Shown: positions 1 through 8,110, counted from the stretch's first letter. The stretch is 12,785 bases of DNA from Larix sibirica (GCA_004151065.3 NWUY0300007800.1:30247-43031), one strand, 5' to 3'. Notes: generated from the letters alone by a model not told the origin. Numbers and translations are program-made.

Positions 1-67
1 CTTTGAAATCTTTCTCTCTGCTCTTTACTATATTTCTTCTTTGGTTCTGAATTTGGATTTGAGAGAT

Positions 68-645
68 TCATATTGATAGCTCAATAAAAGGGATTCCTTG
101 CTCTGCCAACTTAGCAAAAGTTGGATCTTCCTTGCTAGGATCTTCTTTCCCCCACTGCAGAATTTTGCAGCTGTGTGTCCTTAGGGTATTCCTCTTTATC
201 AGCAGTTGATCTTGGATCAATTGACTTCGCCCTTGATTGACTGTTTGAAATCCATCCAGGTCTTCCTTTACAGTGGTTGGATGTTGGTCATCTGTCTGAT
301 GAAATATCTTCTTTGGACAAGCTTCTTTCAGATGGCCTGCCTCAAGAGTCAAGACACAGTCTACACGCAAAAGCTATATTCTCAAAGTCTCACTGTTCTG
401 ATCATTTGAAGTCTTCACTATCCAATATTATCTTGCCTAGTAGACATTTGCTTAGGTCCAACTCTACACAAATTCTAGCTCAAGTGTAAATGCCCTTATC
501 CCTTTGGGTAGGATCCACTTTAATAAACTTACCCAGAGTATTTCTAATTCTTGCAGGACCTCCTCTTTCCACAGATAGAGGCAGGAATATCTCCCCCAGA
601 CTGAGATAAATGAAATAGACATTGAAATTGACCTTGGAAACACTT
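68..645 (-). pseudogene. LINE ORF1 fragment (DUF4283 tail + zinc knuckle)
   Basis: Read on the minus strand, this is part of the ORF1 nucleic-acid-binding protein of a plant L1-type LINE. From about 620 downward one sees VWGRYSCLYLWKEEVLQELE, then after a one-base shift NTLGKFIKVDPTQRD, then past a TGA the segment ARICVELDLSK. Together these match the C-terminal half of the DUF4283 domain. Next comes FENIAFACRLC and, one frame over, GHLKEACPKK; with the shift allowed for, this is a C-x2-C-x4-H-x4-C knuckle at about 317-365. A hydrophilic tail (DGFQTVNQGR) runs to a stop at 68, and the element probably continues past the window edge. At least two frameshifts and three in-frame stops make it dead. 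The N-terminal half of the domain is missing because the fragment abuts an unrelated RT at about 610-660. Family assignment rests on motif recognition. Confidence 0.75.
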
Positions 646-1600
646 TTCTCAATGAGGGCTAGGGAGTCATAGCCTTCACTAAGTTGAGGTTGGAGGGCTT
701 GTTGCATGTTGAAATAAGGTCCTGTGAACCGGACCCCTAGGCAGGTGTAAGTTAACATGACCTCAATCTCTTTCCTCTGGAAGTGGAAATGTAACTTAGA
801 AAGAACTCAAAGCATTGAATATCATAACATTGGTTTTACCCAAGTTGATTGTTAATTGTTGAAGATCACAAAAGTTGGCGAGAGTGTCAATTTAGCTTTG
901 TAGGCCCTCAGAAGATGAGAGGTTAGCAAGATCAAGTCATTAGCAAAAAGGAGCAGGGAAATGAACACCTGCTGTAGAAGGTAGCCATCACCCTCCTTGA
1001 TGTGCTCATGGAGGAAAGACTTTAGCTTGTAAATATAGATTCCAAAGAGAGTATATGGAAGGGGTCACCCTTGCTTTATCCCGTTCGTACTCTGGATGAA
1101 GTCAGAATGGTTGTGTTTTGTTTTTAGGTGGCCAAAAGTCGATTCATTTATGTCGATATTGTGAAGCCTTTGGAATAATGCCTCTCTTGGGAACTCTCCA
1201 ACTTGTTTGAAAGCCATTGATGCAGGGCTGTGGCATAAAGCTTGGAGAATGTATGTCCAACCATGATAGTCCAATAGTTGCTTGGATCAGAGCTACTCCT
1301 CGATTTGTGAATTGGGTGAATGATGTGTTTGGTCTAGTTGCGGAGGAGACCGAAAAATACCAAATGGTGAGATAAATTAACAGTGTGCGAGTCGAGGATT
1401 TTGACATACCTTGAGGTCAAGTTCTTGAGTTTGATGGAGGTGTTCTTCATTCAACTTAGCTTGTATCACCTCCTCAACCGTGGCAATCAAGAGTGGTTGT
1501 TCCCTTTTTTGGACCACCTAAACCCAAACTATTGTGATCTCAACTATTTTAGATTTTTGATCTTCAAGATTTTGGATTAGAGAGTTGGGGAGTTTGTAAG
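645..1600 (-). pseudogene. Non-LTR retrotransposon reverse transcriptase fragment, second LINE lineage
   Basis: Minus-strand remnant of a LINE reverse transcriptase. From high to low coordinates: a weak open stretch (about 1600-1390, ATVEEVIQAKLNEEHLHQ) that may be the region before the fingers; TKHIIHPIHKS then DPSNYWTIMVGHTFSKLYA (about 1340-1215), the first RT motifs; ALFQRLHNIDINES and SDFIQSTNGIKQG (about 1170-1068), the motif leading to the 'QG' turn; LHEHIKEGDGYLLQQVFISL and LLLFANDLILL (about 1020-920), the active-site strand; then LTINLGKTNVMIFNA and YTCLGVRFTGPYF (about 860-700). The active-site box reads FAND instead of FADD, so one catalytic aspartate is lost. About 80-90 residues are missing between SKLYA and ALFQRL, and a shorter block before GHLKTK. 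No RNase H follows. This family differs from the L1-type RT at 8.1-9.3 kb. The upstream part (1390-1600) is low confidence. Confidence 0.72.
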
Positions 1601-3481
1601 TGGATTTTGCAAGAGTATGTTCTCTTTGTGTTTCATTTCAGAAACCAATTGTTTTGAGATCAATTACCTTAGGGTGGAGCTTGTTGTTTTTGATTTGAAG
1701 AAATTCCATCCATAGTAGATTTTTAATTTAGGATGTCTAGTATGAGAAATTTGACTCCATGGCAGTGTATGCGGGGTTGTAAATTTGTCCTTGATTGTTG
1801 TTGCAGTTATTGAGGGCCTCAAGTTGTTTGCTGTTGGAGATGCAAAGGTGGGCTAGTATTGGGGATAAGGTGTTTGATGGAGATGGTGGCGGGGAGACAA
1901 ATGGGGATTTGTGGGAGGGAGTAGAGTCCACCATGGCTTTGCAGTCAAAGAAACCCCATGGGCATAAAAAATCGAGCACAAATCATGTAGCAGCACGCCT
2001 GGTAAGACAGTGGGGGAGAAAATTTGAACCCTAGCTACATAGACCCAGTGGTGTATTTGTCTTAGAACATTGTGGAAACCTTAAACCTTGCGAGAATCTT
2101 GCCCTAATTTTCTACATTGTGGAACTTGTGAAACCTTATTGTCTATGTTTGCAACTTATGCCCTGTTAGCCCCCATTTGTGCTGGCACTACTGGAGGGTT
2201 TTGTGTTATTTTCTCTAGACAGTTTGTTGTACAGACAACTCTTCACTCTTCCATGTCGAGGACCTTAAACCACTAGCTCCATTGCAAGTAAGGAGATCCA
2301 TGGCAACCTATCATCTAGGGCTCACTATGATGCAATCATTCTCTTGGGTACCTTGAATTTTCTTCACTTAAGATGCACATTCACCTCGCTCATTACTATT
2401 AATTTGTTGTTATAACTATATCTAGGATTTGATCCCCACCTCTTAAATTTGATATTTGGAACTTACCCTCGCTCTTTACTATTTATGGACAGCCCAAGAG
2501 GGGTTCTTTTGTGTGCTGATTGTTTTGGACTTTGTGTAGATTTATTGATTAGATGGTGACATACACCATTGAGGGACACCCCCCAGAGATTGGAAAATCA
2601 CTAGTTCGAATGGGGGGATCTAGGGGTGACAGGTCTAGGTGGCCTATAATTATTGTGTGAATCTCTTGGCATAGATTTGTGTGATAACATGCCCTTGCAA
2701 ATTTGTGGCCTGACCTATGCCTTGCAAACCTTGACTTGGAAATAAAATTGTTGGATGATTGGGATCTAATATTTATAGGGCCAACCAGAGGTTTATTGAG
2801 CTAACAATAGAAGATGCGATAGTTGACATGAATTTTAGAGCTCACCCGAGCTTGCATAGAGTTGACCAAGACTTGGATTTGATGGGAGCTTCTTGGAGCC
2901 CACTTGAGTTCTAGACATTTATGTGCACAAATGGAGCTTCCACAATGCATACGACAACTTCTTGGAAGCATGCAATATGACGTCATGATCACAAAGCTAG
3001 TAATACTTGTATTTCCTTTGCTTGAAAAAGATTCAAGAAACCCTCCTCTGTTTGAGAGAGCAATGCCTGTAATGGATTCGATTACTTATTGAAATTCCTT
3101 CAAACTTGTAGAACAACCAAAGGGCTTAACAAGGAGCATACAATGTATTGTTGTTCTGTTAATACATAAGTCTAATTAAAGATCTATGCCTCTAGGACTT
3201 ATCATCTTATTCTAGATCAAATAAATAAGCTATTGATAAAATTTACTTGTCATATTCTGAACAATTTAGGGCCAAGTAGTTGTGCTCGAAGAACACTTTC
3301 TTTTAATCCCCTGAACAATTCCCCCAATTCTTCTGTCAAGTGTTGAATGTTTCCCATCCAAAAGTGGAGAAATCTCCTTTTAGAAACTCTTGCTAGGAAC
3401 CTTGCTTCCTATAGAGTTTGGGTGTTTATAAGTTGTGATTGGTAATTGATTCATATACATATCACATCAAGTGTGCCATTA
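1601..3481. other. No recognisable gene
   Basis: About 1.9 kb without a supported gene. Short open frames exist on both strands (for example plus 1795-2034 and minus 1737-1979), but none resembles a known domain and none shows start or splice context I would trust. A minus-strand Pro/Ser/Thr-rich stretch near 1840-1940 could be remnant retroelement coding sequence. Around 2550-2612 there is a weak tRNA-like element: the sequence GTTCGAATG at 2604-2612 resembles a pol III B box. No poly-A track, LTR ends or long repeat were visible. Confidence 0.4.
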
Positions 3482-3812
3482 TGTTGGTGTTGGGCACCTT
3501 TTGTGTCAGCCTAAGGCACATGGTTTGGGTTTGAATTCGAGTTTGGCGATGATGAAATTCGCTTTGAATTTGAATTTATTGATGAGATGTGGATAAGATT
3601 CACCATTAGGCTTGTCCATTCGCCTTGAAATTTGTCTTAAGATTTGCCTTAAAATTCACATTTGAAATTCATTGAATTCCAACGATTTTTTTTTTTTTTT
3701 GAGATTCGATGAATTTTAATCCTCATCAGTAAAATTCATCAATAGAAGCACAGTCGACTTCTTGCTGCTATTGATGGCAATATATAGATTATCATAGTAG
3801 ATTATCACAACA
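3482..3812 (-). repeat. Copia-type long terminal repeat, probable 3' LTR
   Basis: On the minus strand the segment starts TGTTGTGATAATC and ends GTGCCCAACACCAACA. The ends are therefore TG...CA with a 5-bp inverted match (TGTTG/CAACA). It is preceded directly on the minus strand by the purine-rich ATGGGGAG, the usual position of a polypurine tract, and the decayed Copia polyprotein lies just upstream in the same orientation. The length of 331 bp is normal for a small Copia LTR. It contains a run of about 16 T on the plus strand (3685-3700) and many AATTC/AAATTC words. I could not find a second LTR copy in the window, so the boundaries rest on the end motifs and the purine tract alone. Confidence 0.55.
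3708..3740. repeat. 11-bp perfect inverted repeat inside the LTR
   Basis: GATGAATTTTA at 3708-3718 is the exact reverse complement of TAAAATTCATC at 3730-3740, with an 11-nt loop between. It sits beside the T-run in the LTR. In an AT-rich LTR this could be chance or a structured transcript end; no function is assigned. Confidence 0.5.
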
Positions 3813-3820
3813 CTCCCCAT
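3813..3820 (-). other. Probable polypurine tract of Copia element
   Basis: The minus strand reads ATGGGGAG immediately before the proposed LTR start TGTTG. Copia elements commonly show GGGGAG followed by TGTT at this point, where second-strand DNA synthesis is primed. The motif is what places the LTR boundary at 3812. Confidence 0.5.
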
Positions 3821-3879
3821 AATGTTGAGCTAGGGTCATCGAAAGCCATATTGCTAAAAAAGAAACCCTTCATGATCAA

Positions 3880-4760
3880 TATTGGCATTGATTGTACTAA
3901 AAAGGATCTTCAAGGTGCAAACTCATATTTGTCAAGTAGAGGAGGGCCAATTGAAAGACGAGCTTGTGATCAAGCAACGTTGACTGCTGAGAAGGCCAAG
4001 CAACATTGATAAGAGTAGCAATAGCCCACTTGGGCAAAGATGGTAACAATGAAGTAGTAGGATCATTGTTATCATCCTCATCATCATCCCAATGACGGCA
4101 ACACAAAGCATAATCTATCATCACTGCATTGGATAGCAGTGGAAGGAGAGGGATCACCATTGACAGAGGGCCCATCACTATGTTGCAAATCTAGATAGAG
4201 CTCATCTCTCGATTGCTCATTAAGAGAGTGCTCGTCACTAGTCTGCTTATTTGAAGAGGGATCGTCATTGGATTGTGCATTGAAAGAGGGCTCTTGACTA
4301 TACTACTCATTGAAAGAGGACTTGTCATTAGGTTGCATTTCCTTGTTAGATGAGAGAAGGCTAGAAGAAATCCTTGAAAAGGAAAGGAACTCAATGAACA
4401 TGTAGTCCCATAAGTCCTCGAAGATTGTCCAATAAGTGCGGAAGAGGAGCTTAGAGAAGTACCCATGGGTGGATCGATACATGATGAAGAAGTGGAATGA
4501 TCCACAACAACCAATTGGGAGTATTCAACAAGTAACTTAGCTAGAGAAGAAGAAGCATGTTGTGTAGATACATGTTGACAATCATCATTGGAACCATCAC
4601 TGGAAAGAAGTGAGAAATAGGTCCAAGCAAACCATGAGGAAAAGCCTCATCAACATCAAAGATAGCCTCATGATGCTCAATCACACGATGAGCGGTGGGG
4701 TCATAAAGATGATACTCGAAAAGGATTCATTGTATGCACATCTATAGTCTAGGGAGGAGT
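3880..4760 (-). pseudogene. Copia polyprotein remnant (integrase tail and linker; RT/RNase H absent)
   Basis: On the minus strand, EYHLYDPTAHRVIEHHEAIF followed by DVDEAFPHG (about 4718-4630) matches the end of the Copia integrase region, where host elements read roughly 'GYRLYDPTTHRVIISRDVVFDE'. It is followed by a long Ser/Thr/Asp-rich linker (4514-4191 is open, with SSCIDPPMGTSLSSSSALIG), a block of 30-bp repeats, and then the acidic WDDDEDDNND and LPKWAIATL (about 4080-4000), which resembles the 'PKWA..TL' motif seen just before RT in plant Copia polyproteins. The reading frame changes several times and stops are present. From 3897 to the purine tract at 3820 there is no room for RT or RNase H, so over 1 kb of coding sequence has been deleted or was never present. 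Upstream protease and core integrase are not recognisable. Confidence 0.62.
4165..4344. repeat. Six degenerate 30-bp tandem repeats in the Copia linker
   Basis: Units begin with AGAGGG-like sequence at 4165, 4197, 4225, 4255, 4285 and 4315; the last four are each exactly 30 bp, the first two 32 and 28. A consensus on the plus strand is close to AGAGGGCTCGTCACTAGATT followed by GCTCATTGAA. Thirty bases equals ten codons. On the minus strand the ancestral frame would encode a repeat near FNEQSSDEPS, an acidic hydrophilic linker motif. The repeat is continuous, with no unique spacers. Confidence 0.7.
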
Positions 4761-4986
4761 ATATTGGATAAGTGATATATCACACATTCCATTAGGTGGC
4801 TGGACCCAAGGCTATTGGGAGCGGGGAGCAGGAGTGGGAGCGAAAAGTGAAATTTTCAAAAGCTNATTCCTTGCTATCGTCATCGACATTGCAACTTGTT
4901 GCTCTTGTTATTATTGTAACTGTCCTAGGATAACCACTAAAGTACAAAAATTGACATAGGAAAGATTCTATCTTGATCTCTAAATA
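4761..4986. other. No recognisable feature; one ambiguous base
   Basis: This stretch between the Copia remnant and the LINE A target site shows no gene that I recognise. It may hold further decayed Copia integrase sequence. Position 4865 is an N, the only ambiguous base I noticed in the window. Confidence 0.35.
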
Positions 4987-5031
4987 ATATATACACTTTA
5001 CAAGATTATATGATCTTTTATATGAAAGTTT
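4987..5031. repeat. 45-bp direct repeat, copy 1
   Basis: ATATATACACTTTACAAG..., matching 6203-6247 with 3 mismatches in 45. If LINE A and one copy of its target duplication are removed, the two 45-bp copies become directly adjacent, so this was a tandem duplication that LINE A split. Confidence 0.8.
5016..5031. repeat. LINE A target-site duplication, left copy (16 bp)
   Basis: TTTTATATGAAAGTTT here is identical to 6187-6202. It lies immediately before the T-run that is the complement of the LINE A poly-A tail. Confidence 0.8.
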
Positions 5032-5067
5032 TTTTTTTCAATTGAAAAAAAATAAAATAAAAAATTA

Positions 5068-5093
5068 TTGCTATTCATAAGGGTGAATCAAAG
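5068..5093 (-). other. Conserved LINE 3'-terminal sequence (LINE A copy)
   Basis: TTGCTATTCA then 7 bases then GAATCAAAG on the plus strand. It matches 6348-6373 in LINE B at 22 of 26 positions, while much of the rest of the two 3' UTRs has no obvious alignment. In element sense it reads CTTTGATTC...TGAATAGCAA just before the A/T tract and tail. Conservation at this place suggests part of the RNA end that RT recognises, but that role is inferred. Confidence 0.65.
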
Positions 5094-5321
5094 AAATTTA
5101 CAATGTGTCTTATCTCAAGGATAGAGAACGTATAATCAGTTTAGTCTTCAGAACAAATTAAACTACCATAAATCAAAATAAAACAATATTCCTGTAGTAT
5201 CCATGGTACCAGAGCACCAAATTACCAAAAGTACCTTCTATAAAATGGATCCAAACCACATCTATCCAGTACAAGTGATGATCCAAATATACAAAAAAGA
5301 GCAAAAAAATAGTAGTAGGCT

Positions 5322-6186
5322 CTAATAGATGTGCACAGTCTTAGATTCCAGAGGCCTCAACTCATGATAGTGAGTAATCTGAAGAGAACCTTCTTCCAAG
5401 TTAAGACCTTTCTTAGATAGACCATCAACCCTGAAGTTGAAGAATTTGGAAACATGCTTGATATGGAGGTTAACAAATTGAACCATAAGAAATCTAATTT
5501 TCCTCTTCCATTGTTCAAGGGAAGCCACCTTAAGAGCATTTGTATCCATCGCCTAGCCAATGAAAACAGAGGAATCTCTGAAAAGTTGTACATTGTTTAA
5601 ATGCAAAGGACAAATAAAATAAAGTAAACACCAAATTTCCAAGAGCTCAGCACGAGTGTTGCTGCCCAAACCACAACCCAGGGACAATTCATAATATTCA
5701 GAATTGGATATCACAAATATTCCACCAGCCCCGCATCTAACATTATGTTCAGCGCCATAAAAAAAACCATATGGACCAATATCAGAAAGAAGAGGACCAC
5801 ACATAGATTTGTTCTTGAAATTAACTTTCTTTACCAACACACACGATAGGGACTGCATTATAAATTGAAGTGACCGGTTAAAGTTATTATAAAAACCATC
5901 AAACAGAATGCGGTTCCGCAAATTTCATATTCCCCAAATGAAGTATAAGGGAAAGGATATGAAATCTCGTCGAGTTTTATACCACCTGCGTAGAGTCTCT
6001 GCAATGGATCGAAGGTTCAGCAAAAATCCACACCCCATAAATCCGATCCGGTAGACCACAATTGGAGAGTAATCGGACAAGCAGTAAATAAGTGGTTGAT
6101 AGTCTCAGCATCTTGAAAACACAGAGAGCAGACATTTGGCCCATAGCCCCCCCTTTTGATAAAATTGTCGACAGTAAGGACCATGT
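5322..6186 (-). pseudogene. LINE A ORF2 C-terminus: zf-RVT + RNase H
   Basis: The fragment starts with the zf-RVT zinc-binding domain: VDNFIKRG, then CSLCFQDAETINHLFTACP (about 6133-6074) with C-x2-C, His and Cys present. After a frameshift near 6020 it continues as FPLYFIWGI, a stop (TGA at 5927-5925 where TGG is expected) and NLRNRILFDGF. The RNase H domain follows: GPYGFFYGAEHNVRCGAGG, SNTRAELLEIW (catalytic Glu region), LFRDSSVFIG (catalytic Asp region) and VDGLSKKGL near the end, terminating at 5322. A TAG at 5555-5553 interrupts it where Trp is expected. The first catalytic aspartate of GFFDGA is tyrosine here. RNase H would degrade the RNA strand of the cDNA hybrid. With two stops, one shift and a lost catalytic residue it is inactive. 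Confidence 0.88.
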
Positions 6187-6202
6187 TTTTATATGAAAGT
6201 TT
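6187..6202. repeat. LINE A target-site duplication, right copy (16 bp)
   Basis: TTTTATATGAAAGTTT, identical to 5016-5031, directly beyond the truncated 5' end of LINE A. Confidence 0.8.
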
Positions 6203-6247
6203 ATATATACATTTTACAAGTTTCTATGATCTTTTATATGAAAGTTT
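6203..6247. repeat. 45-bp direct repeat, copy 2
   Basis: ATATATACATTTTACAAG..., 42 of 45 identical to 4987-5031. Its last 16 bp is a third copy of the TTTTATATGAAAGTTT sequence. Confidence 0.8.
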
Positions 6248-6310
6248 ATACAAGGTGCCATCTTTTGGGTTGACAAAATGTTTGTGTTTTTTTTAATTAA
6301 AATTATTATT

Positions 6311-6322
6311 TGTGTGATGGTT
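6311..6322. repeat. Candidate LINE B target-site duplication, left copy
   Basis: TGTGTGATGGTT matches TGTGTGATGTTT at 12700-12711 with one mismatch. It ends at the T-run (to 6327) that complements the LINE B tail. Removing LINE B joins two AT-rich flanks. Confidence 0.55.
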
Positions 6323-6347
6323 TTTTTCAAATAGAAAAAAACACAAC

Positions 6348-6373
6348 TTGCTATTCAAAGTGTTGAATCAAAG
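6348..6373 (-). other. Conserved LINE 3'-terminal sequence (LINE B copy)
   Basis: TTGCTATTCA then AAGTGTT then GAATCAAAG on the plus strand, the counterpart of 5068-5093 in LINE A. It lies about 20 bp before the A-tail in element sense. Confidence 0.65.
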
Positions 6374-6538
6374 TTGTACATCAAGATGCATGAGTACAGT
6401 TTGAGCTGAGATCATAAACAACTAAGAAAAACAAAGCTATCAAAGACCATCCACGACCAATTTCAACTAGATGATACAATGGATAAAAAGACCTTTCCGA
6501 TCAAGACCCAAAACAAAAGTATGTTAAAACATCTACAT

Positions 6539-7000
6539 CTAGTAAATTTGGTAGATTCCGGAAGAGTGCATGGTGCCCCCTCTAAATTCCTCATTAAGCA
6601 TCTGCCCCTCTGCAAGGTTGACCGCAAGTTTAAGTAGTTCATCCACCCAGTTGTTTAATCACCTGTAAATATGTTGGATCTCCAATCTCTCGAAATATTT
6701 TGTGAGGTTGGTAACACGAGAGCACCAGTGATCCGATTGAATAACATGAAGAGTAGAGGATCCCTTAACCCAATTGATGACCACCTTGGAGTCCCCAAAT
6801 ACAAAAAAGATTGTTCGCATGTTGATGTTTTGCAAAAATCAAGGGTCCCCATAAAGCAAGTAACTCCGCTCTAGTGTTGGATCTCCAACCTTCACCAAGT
6901 TCTAAATGAAAGAAATGGTCTATGGAAAGCTTCATAATCATCCCAACCCCCACAATAACCTTGATTTGAAGCACCATCAAAAAAACCACATGGCCACACC
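6539..7000 (-). other. LINE B RNase H domain (frameshifted)
   Basis: CGFFDGASNQGY (first catalytic Asp codon at 6978-6976) is retained here, unlike LINE A. After one shift the reading continues as GVGMIMKLSIDHFFHLELG and SNTRAELLALWG, which carries the catalytic Glu. After a second shift it reads FGDSKVVINWVKGS, with the third acidic residue. Both shifts fall in homopolymers: a five-C run at 6947-6951 and a six-A run at 6803-6808 on the plus strand. The domain ends VNLAEGQMLNEE...YQIY before TAG. Archaeal-type RNase H downstream of RT is a known trait of plant L1 elements. Confidence 0.85.
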
Positions 7001-7099
7001 TCCAAGAAATCAACATCTATTCGAAATCCTTTTGCGGGAGTATGTAGTATACTGCATAAATCCTTGAGCATACAGATGATGGACCAATCAACCAGCCAG

Positions 7100-7930
7100 T
7101 GAGAGCGTCTACAATCTTAAAAAATGACCCCGTTCTAGGACTTCCAAATGCACCAAATGACCAAAATGGGCAAAGGCTTCCACCACGGAAAGCAAATCAC
7201 CCACTGATGAGAGCATAGAGTAGGATGTTGACACCAACTAAAAGAGACACCCAAAAATTGCATGATGATTCTCCAAACAATCTGGAAGAAATGGCATGGC
7301 CCAAACAAATTATAAACTAACACATATGTTCGAACCCAAATAACCTTGCTTGCAAAGATTGTCCAAAGTGAGAATTTGATTCTGCAACCACAACCAAAAA
7401 ATGCATTTTACCTTCAAGGTTAGCTTCCATTTCTACAACCGGTAATACCATTTAAAATAAATCCCCATAACATGATCAGAGACAAAAAAATCATATGCAT
7501 CTTTCATGGTTAACTGCCCAAGAGAATTATCTCCACTCCAGGCCAATGAATCTGGATTGTGACCAAGTCGGATACCCAAATTCCTTGAAGTCGTTGTATA
7601 AGACTGCCATTGTGTATCATATTCCCCCCGAAGACCCGGGTCTTCGACCGATAACCACTAAGAATATGCATCGACAGACTGTGAGTTTTTTTATATTTGA
7701 AAGGCTGAGAATAGTTTGTTAGCAAGATGGGAAATCAATTCCCTAGGGAGGCAAAAGTGGTCCTCTCCACCCACGAAAGGATCAATTCTCAGTTGCACTT
7801 GAGATCCATCATCAATACTCCAAGTTAGACCCTTCCTGAGCCATTCTAGAGCCCTAACGAAACCCAAGCAACTGTTGGATCCATGCACAACATGTTTCTT
7901 AGTATTCCGAAGCCAATCTACCACCATGGA
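7100..7930 (-). other. LINE B post-RT / zf-RVT region
   Basis: WLRKGLTWSIDDGSQVQLRI with DPFVGG (about 7850-7770) is the 'G..W.IGDG..I....DPW' motif that precedes zf-RVT in plant LINE ORF2. After shifts come TLDNLCKQGYLGSNIC (about 7370-7320) and, in the open frame 7323-7135, CHFFQIVW and PLPILVIWCIWKS. This is zf-RVT with its linker to RNase H. Only part of the zinc ligand set is recognisable: the second Cys of C-x2-C is not evident. Confidence 0.75.
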
Positions 7931-8110
7931 ACACTTGATATTTTGCTCTAAAATTTCACTCTAGAGTCTCGTTCCAAACATACCTCTCCAAAGAGACTTT
8001 AGACATAAAGATTGGCTAAACCAACGAATATTTTTAAGGCCCCATCCTCCGAGTTCCTTTGGTAAGCAAATAGTCTACCAACTAGTCAGATGAATCTTAC
8101 CATCATAATT

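Larger units (their letters stand above)
5032..6186 (-). mobile_element. LINE A: 5'-truncated plant L1 retrotransposon
   Basis: A 1155-bp minus-strand L1 copy. Its 3' end is at the low-coordinate side: a short A-tail (plus-strand T-run at 5032-5038), an A/T-rich tract, the terminal sequence at 5068-5093 shared with LINE B, and a 3' UTR to 5321. The coding part is the last third of ORF2 only. The 5' end at 6186 falls inside the zf-RVT region, the usual result of incomplete reverse transcription. Perfect 16-bp target-site duplications flank it (5016-5031 and 6187-6202). In element sense the duplication starts AAACTTTC after a TATAT flank, in keeping with the T/A nick preference of L1 endonucleases. 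Confidence 0.88.

Noticed and set aside
1795-2034. Plus-strand 79-codon open frame, Gly/Asp-rich then basic
   Set aside because: It resembles no known domain, has no supporting context, and lies in a zone of decayed repeats; expected by chance.
2015-2037. ATTTGAACCCTAGC considered as a tRNA T-arm
   Set aside because: No matching acceptor, D-arm or anticodon stem is present upstream, and the B-box match is weak.
3897-4178. Minus-strand 93-codon frame considered as a membrane protein
   Set aside because: The hydrophobic look comes from the Copia pre-RT segment (LPKWAIATL) read together with shifted sequence; no independent support.
4165-4344. Regular ~30-bp repeats considered as a CRISPR array
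   Set aside because: The units are directly adjacent with no unique spacers, are degenerate, keep codon phase and lie inside a Copia linker in plant DNA.
4191-4514. Minus-strand Ser-rich 107-codon frame considered as an independent gene
   Set aside because: It lies between the Copia integrase tail and the pre-RT motif on the same strand, so it is the polyprotein linker.
7495-7722. Plus-strand 75-codon frame
   Set aside because: Antisense shadow of the LINE B ORF2 region between the post-RT motif and zf-RVT.
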